The position numbers and the translations under genes are program-made. 64,000 nucleotides of DNA from Candidatus Lindowbacteria bacterium RIFCSPLOWO2_12_FULL_62_27 (GTDB lineage: Bacteria > Lindowbacteria > 2-12-FULL-62-27): assembly GCA_001784175.1 (NCBI GenBank), contig MFPR01000043.1:147309-211308 (forward strand). Direction: 5' to 3'. The notes beneath the pieces are model-generated. The model saw only the letters and a list, made by a program, of their open reading frames with translations. It was not told the origin of the DNA and ran no database searches. This document shows positions 26,541 to 35,417 of the stretch, in pieces; position 1 is the stretch's first letter; the number at the start of each line of letters is the position of its first letter.

Positions 26541-27748
26541 CGATGCTGCGGCCGGCCGCCCTCGTCCTGATGCTTCTCGCCAATCCCGCGTCTGACAGGC
26601 AGGCGGATCTGAAGAGCGCGCATGACGAGGTGATGCGGCAAATCCGGGCGCGCGAGGCGGAATATGAGCGCGAGCAGGAGACATTGAAAAAAACAAAACG
26701 CGAGGCCGTGGATCTCGGCCGGAAGGAACGCGGGATCCTCAAGAAACTGGAAGCCGCCGAAAAGGCGTGGTCCAGGACCCGCGCGGAACTCGCGGTCCTT
26801 CAGCGGCAGATGGAGGCGCTGCAAAAGGATATTCTTCTGACGCAGGCGCAGTGGCAAACCGAACATTCCTCGCTCGAACACCGCGAGTGGCTCCTGGCCC
26901 GGCGCCTCAAGAACCTGTATCTCTACTCGGCCCGTTCGGGCCGCACGGCCGACCTGATCGCCTATGGGGACCTGTCGGTCTCCTTCGGGCTCAGGGAGGG
27001 TCTCCGGCGGGCGGCGGAATCGGATCACCGGCTCATCGGCCGGATCCGCCGGAAAAAACTGGAGATCGAAAAAATCCAGGACTTGCTCGCCGCCAAGGAA
27101 TCCCGGCTCAGGGACGCGCAAAAGAAGAAGGCCTCGCTCGAACGCCGGCAGGATCAGGAACGCGCCCGGCGCCAGGAACTCCTGCGCGACGTCCGGAGCC
27201 GCCGCAGCGCGCTCGACGAAGTCGCCCGGCAGATCGAAATGGAAAGCGCCAATCTCAAGGTCCTCCTCGTGTCCCTCCAGGAACGGTCCCTCAAGCTCAA
27301 GGAACAGATGGCGTGGTACAGGAAGGAGTTCGAGGACAAGAAGGGAATCCTCATCTGGCCCGTCGAGCCCGCGGCCATCCGGGGCGTCCGGTCCTTCGGG
27401 AAAAATTTTGATGAGTCGATCGGCGCATGGCGGATGAACAAGGGAATTGACATTCTCACCGAAACGAATCAGAGTGTGAGGGCGGTCAGCAAGGGCGAAG
27501 TGGTGTTTGCCGATTTTATGGGCCGAATGGGGAACCTCGTCATCCTGTCCCACGGCGGCGACTATTTCACTCTCTATGCGCACCTGTCCGAAATCGGCGT
27601 CACGCTCTCGAGCGTCCTCGAACAGGGCGCGCCGCTGGGCCGGGCGGGCAATACGGGACTCTTGGAGGAAACCGCCGTCCTGCACTTCGAGATTCGCCGG
27701 GGCAGCCAGGCCATCGATCCCGAAAAATGGATGGGAAGGAGACCTTGA
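26537..27748 (+). CDS. EnvC-like M23-fold murein hydrolase activator
   Basis: A 403-residue exported protein. An N-terminal hydrophobic segment is followed by a long coiled coil (about residues 20-270) and a LytM/M23 domain from 290. Two metal/catalytic positions of active M23 peptidases are changed: Asn301 stands for His in NKGID (Asp305 is kept), and Val381 stands for the first His of HxH before LHFEI. His349 in LYAHL is kept. This matches EnvC, which activates amidases and does not cut itself. GTG start overlaps the FtsX-like stop. Confidence 0.8.
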   Translation: MTMLRPAALVLMLLANPASDRQADLKSAHDEVMRQIRAREAEYEREQETLKKTKREAVDLGRKERGILKKLEAAEKAWSRTRAELAVLQRQMEALQKDILLTQAQWQTEHSSLEHREWLLARRLKNLYLYSARSGRTADLIAYGDLSVSFGLREGLRRAAESDHRLIGRIRRKKLEIEKIQDLLAAKESRLRDAQKKKASLERRQDQERARRQELLRDVRSRRSALDEVARQIEMESANLKVLLVSLQERSLKLKEQMAWYRKEFEDKKGILIWPVEPAAIRGVRSFGKNFDESIGAWRMNKGIDILTETNQSVRAVSKGEVVFADFMGRMGNLVILSHGGDYFTLYAHLSEIGVTLSSVLEQGAPLGRAGNTGLLEETAVLHFEIRRGSQAIDPEKWMGRRP

Positions 27749-27750
27749 AC

Positions 27751-29172
27751 ATGAAGTTTCGTCTTTGGTTGGTTCCGCTCCTGGTCTTGAATCTGATGGG
27801 CGCGGCCAGCGCTGAAAAAAAAGACCTCGATGACAATAATCTCGCCGCGTACCTCCAGCTCTTCAACCAGGTGCTCGAAAAAATACAGACCGGGTACTAC
27901 GACACCGAAAAAATCAGGCCGGGGACCCTGATCCGCGCCGCCATCGACGGCATGCTCGACAGCCTCGACGACCAGTATACGCGGCTCATGGTGCCGGAAG
28001 ACTACAAGGATATGCAGGTGAAAACGCAGGGCAAGTTCGGCGGGGTCGGGATGGTGATCGAAAAGGAGGATACGGCGATCCGCATCGTCTATCCGATCGC
28101 CGGCACGCCCGCTTTTAACGCCGGCCTCCAGCCCGGCGACCTCATCATCGCCATCGAGGACCAGCTCACCGACACGATGGACGTCAGCGGCGCCGCGGAC
28201 TTGCTTCGCGGCACGCCCGGAACCGAAGTCCGCGTGACGGCGATGCATGGGAAGAAAAAATTCGATCTGACGCTGAAGCGGGCGACGATCCCGATCGAAA
28301 GCGTCACCGCCGACGTCATTGACACCGCGCTGGGCATCCATTACCTCCGCGTCAAGGATTTCACCGAACACAGCGCCAGGGACGTGGAACAGGCCCTCAA
28401 GGATCTCGCGTCGCGCGGGCTCGCGGCGCTCATCCTCGACCTGAGAAACAATCCGGGCGGGCTGCTCGAATCGGCGTCGGATATTTCGGATCTCTTCGTC
28501 GACACCGGACTCCTCGTCTACACCAAGGGACGGCTCAACAGCCAGAACCGGACCTTCCCGGCCAGCGCGCGGAACGACTTCACGACCTTCCCGGTCGTCG
28601 TCGTCACCAACGGCCATACGGCCAGCGGCGCCGAAATTCTCGCCGGCGCCATCCGCGACAGCGGCCGTGGCGTCATCGTCGGCACCCGCACGTTCGGCAA
28701 GGGCGTCGTCCAGTCGGTCTATGACCATCTGATCCTCGACTATGCCGTGACCGTCACGACCGCCACCTATTACACGCCGAGCGGCGCGATGATCCACAAG
28801 AAGGGCATCCCGCCCGACATCGAGGTCGAACAGCCGCCGATCCCGAAGGAGATTCAGGAGGCGCTCTACAAGATCCGCGGCGAGGACATCATCCTGGAGT
28901 TCTCCAAGAACCGGGAGAGTTTCGCCGAGTCCGATGTCAAGGACATCGTCAAGACGATCCAGTCGAAAAAAATGGAGGTCCCGGAACCCTACATTCGATA
29001 CCTGCTCAAGGAACAGTTCATGAGGAAAAAGGGCAAGAATGTCGTCTTCGATCTCGACACCGACATCCAGCTCCAGCGCGCCATGCAGATCGCCAGCACG
29101 TTCCTCCGGGTCTACAAGGGCTCCCGCGCGCAAAATCCCCTGTCGGCGCCGGTGGTCTCGCGGGAGAAATGA
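27751..29172 (+). CDS. ctpA: S41 family carboxyl-terminal processing peptidase
   Basis: A 473-residue periplasmic serine protease. A signal peptide (LWLVPLLVLNLMGAASA) is followed by a helical N-domain, a PDZ domain (about residues 90-175) and the S41 protease domain. The Ser-Lys dyad is Ser292 in HTASGAEILAGAI and Lys317 in TRTFGKGVVQ. It often sits after envC and can process lipoprotein-NlpI-type partners or envelope hydrolases. A GGAAGGAG site precedes the ATG. A stable hairpin (29186-29212) lies downstream. Confidence 0.93.
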   Translation: MKFRLWLVPLLVLNLMGAASAEKKDLDDNNLAAYLQLFNQVLEKIQTGYYDTEKIRPGTLIRAAIDGMLDSLDDQYTRLMVPEDYKDMQVKTQGKFGGVGMVIEKEDTAIRIVYPIAGTPAFNAGLQPGDLIIAIEDQLTDTMDVSGAADLLRGTPGTEVRVTAMHGKKKFDLTLKRATIPIESVTADVIDTALGIHYLRVKDFTEHSARDVEQALKDLASRGLAALILDLRNNPGGLLESASDISDLFVDTGLLVYTKGRLNSQNRTFPASARNDFTTFPVVVVTNGHTASGAEILAGAIRDSGRGVIVGTRTFGKGVVQSVYDHLILDYAVTVTTATYYTPSGAMIHKKGIPPDIEVEQPPIPKEIQEALYKIRGEDIILEFSKNRESFAESDVKDIVKTIQSKKMEVPEPYIRYLLKEQFMRKKGKNVVFDLDTDIQLQRAMQIASTFLRVYKGSRAQNPLSAPVVSREK

Positions 29173-29185
29173 TTGTCAGGTATCC

Positions 29186-29212
29186 CCCTCTCCTGCCATA
29201 GGCGGGAGAGGG
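29186..29212. repeat. GC-rich hairpin between ctpA and the YibQ gene
   Basis: A 12-bp stem (with one T-G pair) around an ATA loop: CCCTCTCCTGCC and GGCGGGAGAGGG. It has no following T-run, so it looks more like an intergenic palindromic repeat than a terminator. The upstream CCC and downstream GGTGGCCCGG fit a dispersed repeat family. Confidence 0.6.
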
Positions 29213-29228
29213 TGGCCCGGTTCATCGT

Positions 29229-30029
29229 ATGACCCGCGGCGCTGCGCTGGCTCTCTTGGGGGTCACCGTCGCGCTGGGCTATGTCTTTTTTTCTCTACCT
29301 ACCGAATCTCCCCGCCCCGCGCCCGATCCGCCGCTCCCGACAACGGGGCCGACGCCGGCGGCCGTCCCCAGAATCGCCATCGTGGTGGACGACTTCGGCG
29401 CAACCTGGCGTCTCGTCGACCGGTTTCTCGCGCTGCCGCCGGAAATCGGCATCGCGGTCATCCCGCATCTGCATGAGAGCGCGAGAGTCGCAAGGGAGGC
29501 CCGGGCCCGCGGATTTGACGTCCTCCTGCACCAGCCGATGGAACCGAAGGAGTTTCCGAAGGAGAATCCCGGCAAATACGGGATTTATCTCTGGCAGGGC
29601 CGCGAGGAGGTTGCGGCGATATTGAACGAAAACATCAAATCCCTCGGCGTCCCCATCGCCGGCGTCAACAACCACATGGGTTCCCGCGCCACGTCCCACC
29701 GCCCCCTCATGGAGGCCTTCTTCGAGGCGTTCCCCCGCGGCCTCGTCTTCCTCGACAGCCGCACCTCGTCCGAATCGGTCGCCTATGACGTCGCGTGCGC
29801 ACACGGCATCCCTGCGCTCAAAAATAATATTTTCCTCGACGCGTCGCCCGACCCCGCCGAAATCGAGCGGGCGTTCGATCAGTTGCTCCGCCAGGCCCAA
29901 AAACGCGGCGCCGCTGTCGCCATCGGCCACGTCCACTCCACCGCCACCCTGGAACTTCTCGAATCCCGACTCCCCCGCCTCGCCGCCGAAGGCGTCCGGC
30001 TGGTCCGCCTCAAGGACCTCATATCATGA
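29229..30029 (+). CDS. Divergent polysaccharide deacetylase (YibQ/DUF610)
   Basis: A 266-residue exported protein of the polysaccharide deacetylase superfamily, divergent YibQ branch. It starts with a hydrophobic segment (ALALLGVTVALGYVFFSL), then IAIVVDDFGATWRLVDRFL, VLLHQPMEPKEFP and GVNNHMGSRATSHRPLM. YibQ is usually in an envC-ctpA-yibQ operon as here. Its reaction is not settled; a peptidoglycan-related role is assumed. Confidence 0.85.
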   Translation: MTRGAALALLGVTVALGYVFFSLPTESPRPAPDPPLPTTGPTPAAVPRIAIVVDDFGATWRLVDRFLALPPEIGIAVIPHLHESARVAREARARGFDVLLHQPMEPKEFPKENPGKYGIYLWQGREEVAAILNENIKSLGVPIAGVNNHMGSRATSHRPLMEAFFEAFPRGLVFLDSRTSSESVAYDVACAHGIPALKNNIFLDASPDPAEIERAFDQLLRQAQKRGAAVAIGHVHSTATLELLESRLPRLAAEGVRLVRLKDLIS

Positions 30030-30050
30030 TATCACTTTGAGGTGAGCGGT

Positions 30051-31109
30051 ATGAATGTACTGGGGATCGAGACATCGTGCGATGAGACGTCGGCGGCGGT
30101 GTATGCGGCGCGGCCGGATGGGGCCGGTGATTTGAAGTCGAACGTCGTCGCGTCGCAGGTGGACCTGCACGCGCGGTTCGGCGGGGTCGTGCCGGAGCTG
30201 TCGGCGCGGGCGCATGTGGAGCGGTTGCCGGCGATCGTGGCGGAGGCGCTGAGTCGGGCGGGGTGCGCCTTTTGCGATGTCGATGCCGTTGCGGTCACGT
30301 CGAGACCCGGCCTCCTGTCGGCGCTCCTCGCCGGCGTGTCCTACGCGCGGGGACTTGCGATCGCGCTGGACCGGCCGGTGTATGCGGTCGACCATGTGAA
30401 GGCGCATGTGGCGGCGGCGTTTTTGCCGGCATCGCCCGAGACCCCTGAGTTTCAGCCTCTCGCCCCCGGCGATCTTCCCGCGCTCGCAATGGTGGCGTCC
30501 GGCGGGCATACCGTTCTGCTGAAAATGAATGGCCCGACGGCCTTTGACGTCCTCGGGACCACACGGGACGACGCCGTGGGCGAGGCCTTTGACAAAGTCG
30601 GCCATCTTCTCGGTCTCCCATTTCCCGGCGGGCCAGAGATCGAGCGTGCGGCGGCCGGTGGAGATCCAGACGCGTTTTCTTTTCCAATCGGCGTCATTCG
30701 CGGCCATCCGCTCGATTTTTCGTTCAGCGGGTTGAAGACGGCCGTACTCTACGCGATGGCGAAACTTCCTGCGCGCGCCCGCCGCCGCCGTGTCGCGGAC
30801 CTGGCCGCCTCCTTTCAGAAGGCCGCGATCGCCGCGCTGGTCCGCCGGGCGGTGGCTGCCGGCAGAGAGACGCAGATCCGCGCGTTCGTTCTGTGCGGCG
30901 GCGTGGCCGCCAACCACGCACTGCGCGCCGCCATGTCCGCGGCGCTCGCCACCGAAGGCGCCCGTCTCACCGTGCCGCCGGTCCGGTATTGCGGCGACAC
31001 CGCCGCGCAAGTCGCGCGCTTCGCGGCCTTCCAGATCGCCGAAGGCGCTCCGCCCGCCGATCCCGGCCTTGACGCCTGCGCCACTTCGGAACTGTTTGCC
31101 CTGCAGTGA
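30051..31109 (+). CDS. tsaD: tRNA N6-threonylcarbamoyladenosine transferase TsaD
   Basis: A 352-residue Kae1/TsaD family protein needed to make t6A37 in ANN-decoding tRNAs. MNVLGIETSCDETSAA, SGGHTVLL, DFSFSGLKTAVLY and CGGVAANHALR are the usual blocks; the metal site HVKAHVAAAF is present. The ATG at 30051 follows GAGGTGAGC, a good site; a GTG nine bases upstream is possible. It overlaps the next start by GTGA. Confidence 0.96.
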   Translation: MNVLGIETSCDETSAAVYAARPDGAGDLKSNVVASQVDLHARFGGVVPELSARAHVERLPAIVAEALSRAGCAFCDVDAVAVTSRPGLLSALLAGVSYARGLAIALDRPVYAVDHVKAHVAAAFLPASPETPEFQPLAPGDLPALAMVASGGHTVLLKMNGPTAFDVLGTTRDDAVGEAFDKVGHLLGLPFPGGPEIERAAAGGDPDAFSFPIGVIRGHPLDFSFSGLKTAVLYAMAKLPARARRRRVADLAASFQKAAIAALVRRAVAAGRETQIRAFVLCGGVAANHALRAAMSAALATEGARLTVPPVRYCGDTAAQVARFAAFQIAEGAPPADPGLDACATSELFALQ

Positions 31110-32773
31110 CGAAGATCGAGTCCTGCGCGGTTTTTTATGTTTCGATCCTGCTCCTCTTATTCCTCTGGTGGCCTCCGGAGGTTTACACCGGCCTGAAATG
31201 GGCGGCCAACGCCTTCCTGTTTCTGTTCCTGCTGATGGCCGCATTGGGTTCGGATGGAAGTTCGGCCTCGAGTGCGCGCAGCGCGCTCAAACCCGTCCTG
31301 GCCGGCTCGTTTTTTTTCATCTTCCTCGTTGTTTCAACGGCCGCCGGCGTCGACGCCTACCGGAGCGCCGAAACACTTCTCGGGTATTCCGCCGTATTCG
31401 CCTTTGCGTTCGGCCTCCGTCTCGTGCGCGGGCAGACGTTAGCCGGCCGGCTGGAAACAATCTTTTTGTGCGTGGCGGCCGCGCTCGGACTCTACGGCCT
31501 CTACCAGTACGTGTACCTCCTGCCGGAACTGGTGGCCAGTCCCGAGGCGTGGTCCGGCCTTTCGAAGGATGAGCTTTTTCCGGTCCTGACGCGGATGGCG
31601 GGCGGCCGGGTTTTTTCCCGGTTTGCGCTTCCCTCGACGTTTTCCTGCGTGCTCCTCGCCGCGGTTCCTTTCCTGGACCATCGGATCCGCCATTCGGAGA
31701 CCCTCTGGCCCTGGTCGTTGTTGCTTCTCTTGACCACCCTCAATCTGATCCTGGCGCGGTCCTTCGCCGCCGTGTTGTTGTTCTGCCTGTACTGGTGGGC
31801 CGATGCCTGGATTCGCCATCCGGCGGCGCGATGGAAGGTTTCAGCGCCGGCGGCGGCCGCGTGCGTCCTGGCGATTTTCCTGTTGAGGCCCGAATCCCTT
31901 CTCGACGTTTCGGCCCCGGCCAATCCCATTGTCCTCCGCTGGGCGAACTGGAAAGTGGCTGTCCATGAATGGATGTCGGCGCCGTGGTTCGGCGTGGGCC
32001 CGGGCAATTTCTCGCTGTTGTTTCCGGCCTACACGTCCGGCCTGACCGAAACGCGATACGCCCATGGATTTCACATGACGATCCTCGCGGAAACCGGACT
32101 CGCCGGCCTGGCAACCGCCGTTGCGCTCCTGGCGTATCTGGCGGGCTGGATCCGGCGTGCTGGCCCGTCCACGCCGGCGTTGGCGAGCCTGGCCCTGGTT
32201 CTGGCATACTCGCTGGTCGACATTGTTTTTGAATTGCCGTCGCTCTCGTTTCTCTTCTTCCTCCTTCTCGGCCTCACGATCCCGGCGCCTGTCGAACCCG
32301 GCCGCTCCGTTCGACGGGCAATGGCGGCCTTCGCCGCCGCCGGCGTCGCGTTCTCGCTTGTCCTTTACTTCGCGGATGGCTACTATGAACAAGGCATGAA
32401 CGCGCTCACGTCGACTCGATCCTCCCGGCAGACGTATCAGGCGGCCGGCCGGCATTTTGAACGGGCCGGCCGGCTGTGGCCCGCCGCGCGCGTCGATGCG
32501 GCGCGCGGTCAAGGCGAGCTGGCGCTCGCCCGCGTTGAACATAACCTCCACCGGTTGAACGCCGCCCTTCACCACCTGACGAATGCCGTCGCGAAAAGCC
32601 CGGCCACCGTGAATTACCGGGTGGCGCTGGCCGAAACGCTCCTCGAGATGGGCGACCCCGCGCGGGCGCTCATCCATTTCAAAGAGGCGGCCCGGCTCGA
32701 CCCGCGCGGCCCCCATGCCGGGCGGTACACAAAGATTCTCCTCGACCAGATGCCCGCCCCTCCTGTCCCGTGA
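31106..32773 (+). CDS. O-antigen ligase/polymerase-like membrane protein with TPR-like tail
   Basis: A 555-residue protein with about ten membrane helices up to residue 430. The large external loop contains PWFGVGPGNFSLLFPAY, the Wzy_C (O-antigen ligase) signature. The last 120 residues (AAGRHFERAGRLWP and later MGDPARALIHFKEAARLDP) look like TPR repeats. Such proteins join O-antigen or similar glycans to lipid carriers or proteins. GTG start overlaps tsaD; its stop overlaps the diguanylate cyclase start. Confidence 0.75.
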   Translation: MTKIESCAVFYVSILLLLFLWWPPEVYTGLKWAANAFLFLFLLMAALGSDGSSASSARSALKPVLAGSFFFIFLVVSTAAGVDAYRSAETLLGYSAVFAFAFGLRLVRGQTLAGRLETIFLCVAAALGLYGLYQYVYLLPELVASPEAWSGLSKDELFPVLTRMAGGRVFSRFALPSTFSCVLLAAVPFLDHRIRHSETLWPWSLLLLLTTLNLILARSFAAVLLFCLYWWADAWIRHPAARWKVSAPAAAACVLAIFLLRPESLLDVSAPANPIVLRWANWKVAVHEWMSAPWFGVGPGNFSLLFPAYTSGLTETRYAHGFHMTILAETGLAGLATAVALLAYLAGWIRRAGPSTPALASLALVLAYSLVDIVFELPSLSFLFFLLLGLTIPAPVEPGRSVRRAMAAFAAAGVAFSLVLYFADGYYEQGMNALTSTRSSRQTYQAAGRHFERAGRLWPAARVDAARGQGELALARVEHNLHRLNAALHHLTNAVAKSPATVNYRVALAETLLEMGDPARALIHFKEAARLDPRGPHAGRYTKILLDQMPAPPVP

Positions 32774-34293
32774 TCCTCGAACAGCTTCTGAAACTGTTGA
32801 CCGATTCATCGAGCGACCCGGAGGGACAACTGCGGATCCTGGCCCGGCACACCCAGGAGTCGCTCGATGCATCTTTCGTCGAACTTCGAATGGACGGAAT
32901 GCCCGTCATCCGCCTGGGCGACGGCGCCGCCGACGCCCGGCGATATCCCATCAGCTCGGGCAACCGGACCGTCGGCGAACTGACGCTCGCGCCGGTCCCG
33001 GAGGACGACCCGGACCAGTTGGCCGCGATCGTGCGGTGCGCGGAAGTCATCTATCGGCTGCGGGCCGGCTACGTCGACACGCTGACCGGTCTCTACAACC
33101 GCCGCCGCCTCGACATGGAGATGGAGGCGCTTGCGCTGTCGGACGAGCCGGTGACGATCGCCATGCTCGACATTGATCACTTCAAGCACGTCAACGACAC
33201 GCATGGCCATCCGGCCGGCGACGCCGTCCTGAAACAATTTTCGGCCCGGCTGGCTGCGTGCCTCCCGGCGGGCGGGTTTCTGGCGCGGTACGGCGGCGAA
33301 GAGTTCTGCGTGATTCTCCGGGAGGTGGACGAGCCGGCCGGCGTGGAGACCGTCGAGCGGATGCGCCATGCGGTTTCCTTGGAGCCGGTGCGCGCGGAAA
33401 AACGCGAGATTCAAATCACCTCCAGCGCCGGCGTCGCCTTCGGGTCCGCCCGGCAGGCACGCGAACTCTTGGGCATGGCCGACCAGGCGCTCTACGCGGC
33501 GAAGACCGGCGGCCGCAATCAGTCGGTCCGGTCCGCGGACCTGTCGCGGCGCCGCGCGACGCAGCTTTTTCGGAAACGATTCCGCCGCCTCCTCGACCGG
33601 CCCCTCCTTGATCTTGCGTGGTTCGGCCAGCGGGTGATCGGCCTGGACCGGAACACGGACCGGCTCTCGTGCGTGGACTACTTCGGCGGTGTCGTCCCCG
33701 TCAGCCGTCCGTTTCGCGGCGCGCTTTCGTTCGCGCGGCTCGGCAAAAAAACGTTCTGGGTTCCCGCCGATGAACGTGGCGTGCGGGTCGCGGAAGGCGG
33801 CGCCGTCCTCCGGGGCGCGCTGGATCTTTCTGAACTTCGGCGTGTCTATATCGACCAGCGCGCCTCCCGGCTGTATCTGATCGATCGCGCGGGCCGGACG
33901 CTGTATGCGTCCGACCCGCAACTTCGGCGGACGCGCACGATCGTTTTTCCGGACGAGGCCGCATCCAAAACACGGAGCCTCACCGCCGTCCTGGCGGCGG
34001 GACGCGGCCTGCTGGTGCTGGACGCGCTGACCCGCCGGATTTTCGTGTTCGACCGCCAGTCTCTGTCGTACCGAAAATCCTGGACATTGCCGGCCGCGGG
34101 CTATGAGATCTGTCTGTGTTATCTCACGACGCTGAAACTTCTCCTGGTTTCCGGCGCCGACGGCGCGCGGCTCTTTTCTCCCGACGGCTCGCTCGTGGAG
34201 GAAACCGACTTGCCGGTCATCTCGGCCTACGACCATCCGCTGGTCGGCCTCGTCCTCTCGACACCGGACGAAACAGTGCTGGTCCGATCATGA
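32770..34293 (+). CDS. Diguanylate cyclase with C-terminal propeller-like domain
   Basis: A 507-residue soluble protein. Residues about 100-255 form a GGDEF domain with ARYGGEEF as the active-site motif, so cyclic-di-GMP synthesis is likely. I see no RxxD inhibitory site five residues ahead of GGEEF. From about 285 to the end are repeated short beta-type stretches ('VYIDQRASRLYLIDRAGRT', 'LLVLDALTRRIFVFDRQS') typical of a propeller, possibly a sensor. No membrane segment is seen. GTG start overlaps the upstream gene and stop overlaps the next gene. Confidence 0.82.
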   Translation: MILEQLLKLLTDSSSDPEGQLRILARHTQESLDASFVELRMDGMPVIRLGDGAADARRYPISSGNRTVGELTLAPVPEDDPDQLAAIVRCAEVIYRLRAGYVDTLTGLYNRRRLDMEMEALALSDEPVTIAMLDIDHFKHVNDTHGHPAGDAVLKQFSARLAACLPAGGFLARYGGEEFCVILREVDEPAGVETVERMRHAVSLEPVRAEKREIQITSSAGVAFGSARQARELLGMADQALYAAKTGGRNQSVRSADLSRRRATQLFRKRFRRLLDRPLLDLAWFGQRVIGLDRNTDRLSCVDYFGGVVPVSRPFRGALSFARLGKKTFWVPADERGVRVAEGGAVLRGALDLSELRRVYIDQRASRLYLIDRAGRTLYASDPQLRRTRTIVFPDEAASKTRSLTAVLAAGRGLLVLDALTRRIFVFDRQSLSYRKSWTLPAAGYEICLCYLTTLKLLLVSGADGARLFSPDGSLVEETDLPVISAYDHPLVGLVLSTPDETVLVRS

Positions 34294-35411
34294 ACCGCCT
34301 CTTGCTGATTGCCTTTTTCCTGTTGCCCATGACCGCCGGCGAATGTCTCGGCTGGGGACTGACCGGCCACAAATTGGTGACCGACCGCGCGGTTCGCCTG
34401 TTGCCGACCGAACTTCAGGATTTCTACTGGGCCAACCGCCACGTTCTCGCGGACCTGTGCGTTCATCCGGACCTGCGCAAGGACTGGGACCGCGCGGAAG
34501 GGCCAAAACACTACATCGATCTCGAAGGCTATCCGGACGATCTGCCGCAGCGGCGTGAGGACGCCATCCGCCGGTTCGGGATGGACAAACTGACGGACAG
34601 CGGCTGGGTCCCGTGGAACACGCAGGAGGTGTACCAAAACCTCGTGAGCGCGATGCGCCGGAAAGACTATCCGGACATCCTGCGCCTCTCCGGCGACCTG
34701 TCCCACTACGTCGCCGATCTGCACGTGCCGCTGCACACGACCGTCAATTACGACGGCCAGCTCACAACGGACACCGGCGTTCACGCGCGGTTCGAGTCGC
34801 GCCTCGTCGACCTCTTTCCGGACGCGCTGCCGTTCGAGCCGAAACCCGCCGCGCGCATCCAGGACGTTCCGACCCGCCTCTGGGCGATTCTCCTCGCGTC
34901 AACGACGGCGGTCGATGACGTCTTTGAATCGGACCGCCGCAGCACCGGCGCCGACCCAGCCGATGGCTATAGCATCGCCAAAGCGCGCCAAAACTTCGGG
35001 CCCCTCGCGGCGCGCCGCCTCAACGACGCGGCCCACGAAGTCGCCTCGTTCTGGTACACCGCATGGGTCGAAGCCGGCCGGCCCAAATTGCCATGGGCGG
35101 ATTTTTCGGCGCTCGTGAAACCCAAAACATATCCCTACGGCGAACTCCTCTTTTACGCCGGCCGATACACGCAGGAGATTCCGCCGGACTGGCCGCTGAT
35201 CGTCCGGGACGCATTCCGCCGGATCGAGGATTATCTGCGACTCGCCACGCCCGTCCGCGTCGCCAAAGTCCACTGGTCCCAGACCGCCCGCGACCCGGCC
35301 CTCCGGGTCACGGCGCTGGAAACAACGGCGCCCGTGGACGAAAAGGCCTGCGTCCAGGCGCTCCGAAGGCTCCTCGTGGAAGTGAAGGTCAAGTTCTCAG
35401 CGGAGGAATAA
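34290..35411 (+). CDS. S1/P1-type nuclease or zinc-dependent phospholipase
   Basis: A 373-residue exported protein. A signal peptide ends at ECLG, so the mature enzyme should start WGLTGHK, as in S1/P1 nucleases where the N-terminal Trp binds zinc. Metal-site patterns DLSHYVADLHVPLH and HYIDLE fit the zinc-trinuclear fold. The family covers nucleases and phospholipase C, and the specificity is not clear here. It overlaps the upstream gene by ATGA. It ends just before convergent mutY. Confidence 0.72.
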   Translation: MNRLLLIAFFLLPMTAGECLGWGLTGHKLVTDRAVRLLPTELQDFYWANRHVLADLCVHPDLRKDWDRAEGPKHYIDLEGYPDDLPQRREDAIRRFGMDKLTDSGWVPWNTQEVYQNLVSAMRRKDYPDILRLSGDLSHYVADLHVPLHTTVNYDGQLTTDTGVHARFESRLVDLFPDALPFEPKPAARIQDVPTRLWAILLASTTAVDDVFESDRRSTGADPADGYSIAKARQNFGPLAARRLNDAAHEVASFWYTAWVEAGRPKLPWADFSALVKPKTYPYGELLFYAGRYTQEIPPDWPLIVRDAFRRIEDYLRLATPVRVAKVHWSQTARDPALRVTALETTAPVDEKACVQALRRLLVEVKVKFSAEE

Positions 35412-35417
35412 CAAGGC

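Noticed and set aside
29186..29212. Rho-independent terminator after ctpA
   Set aside because: The hairpin lacks a T-run and lies in the path of the following co-directional gene.
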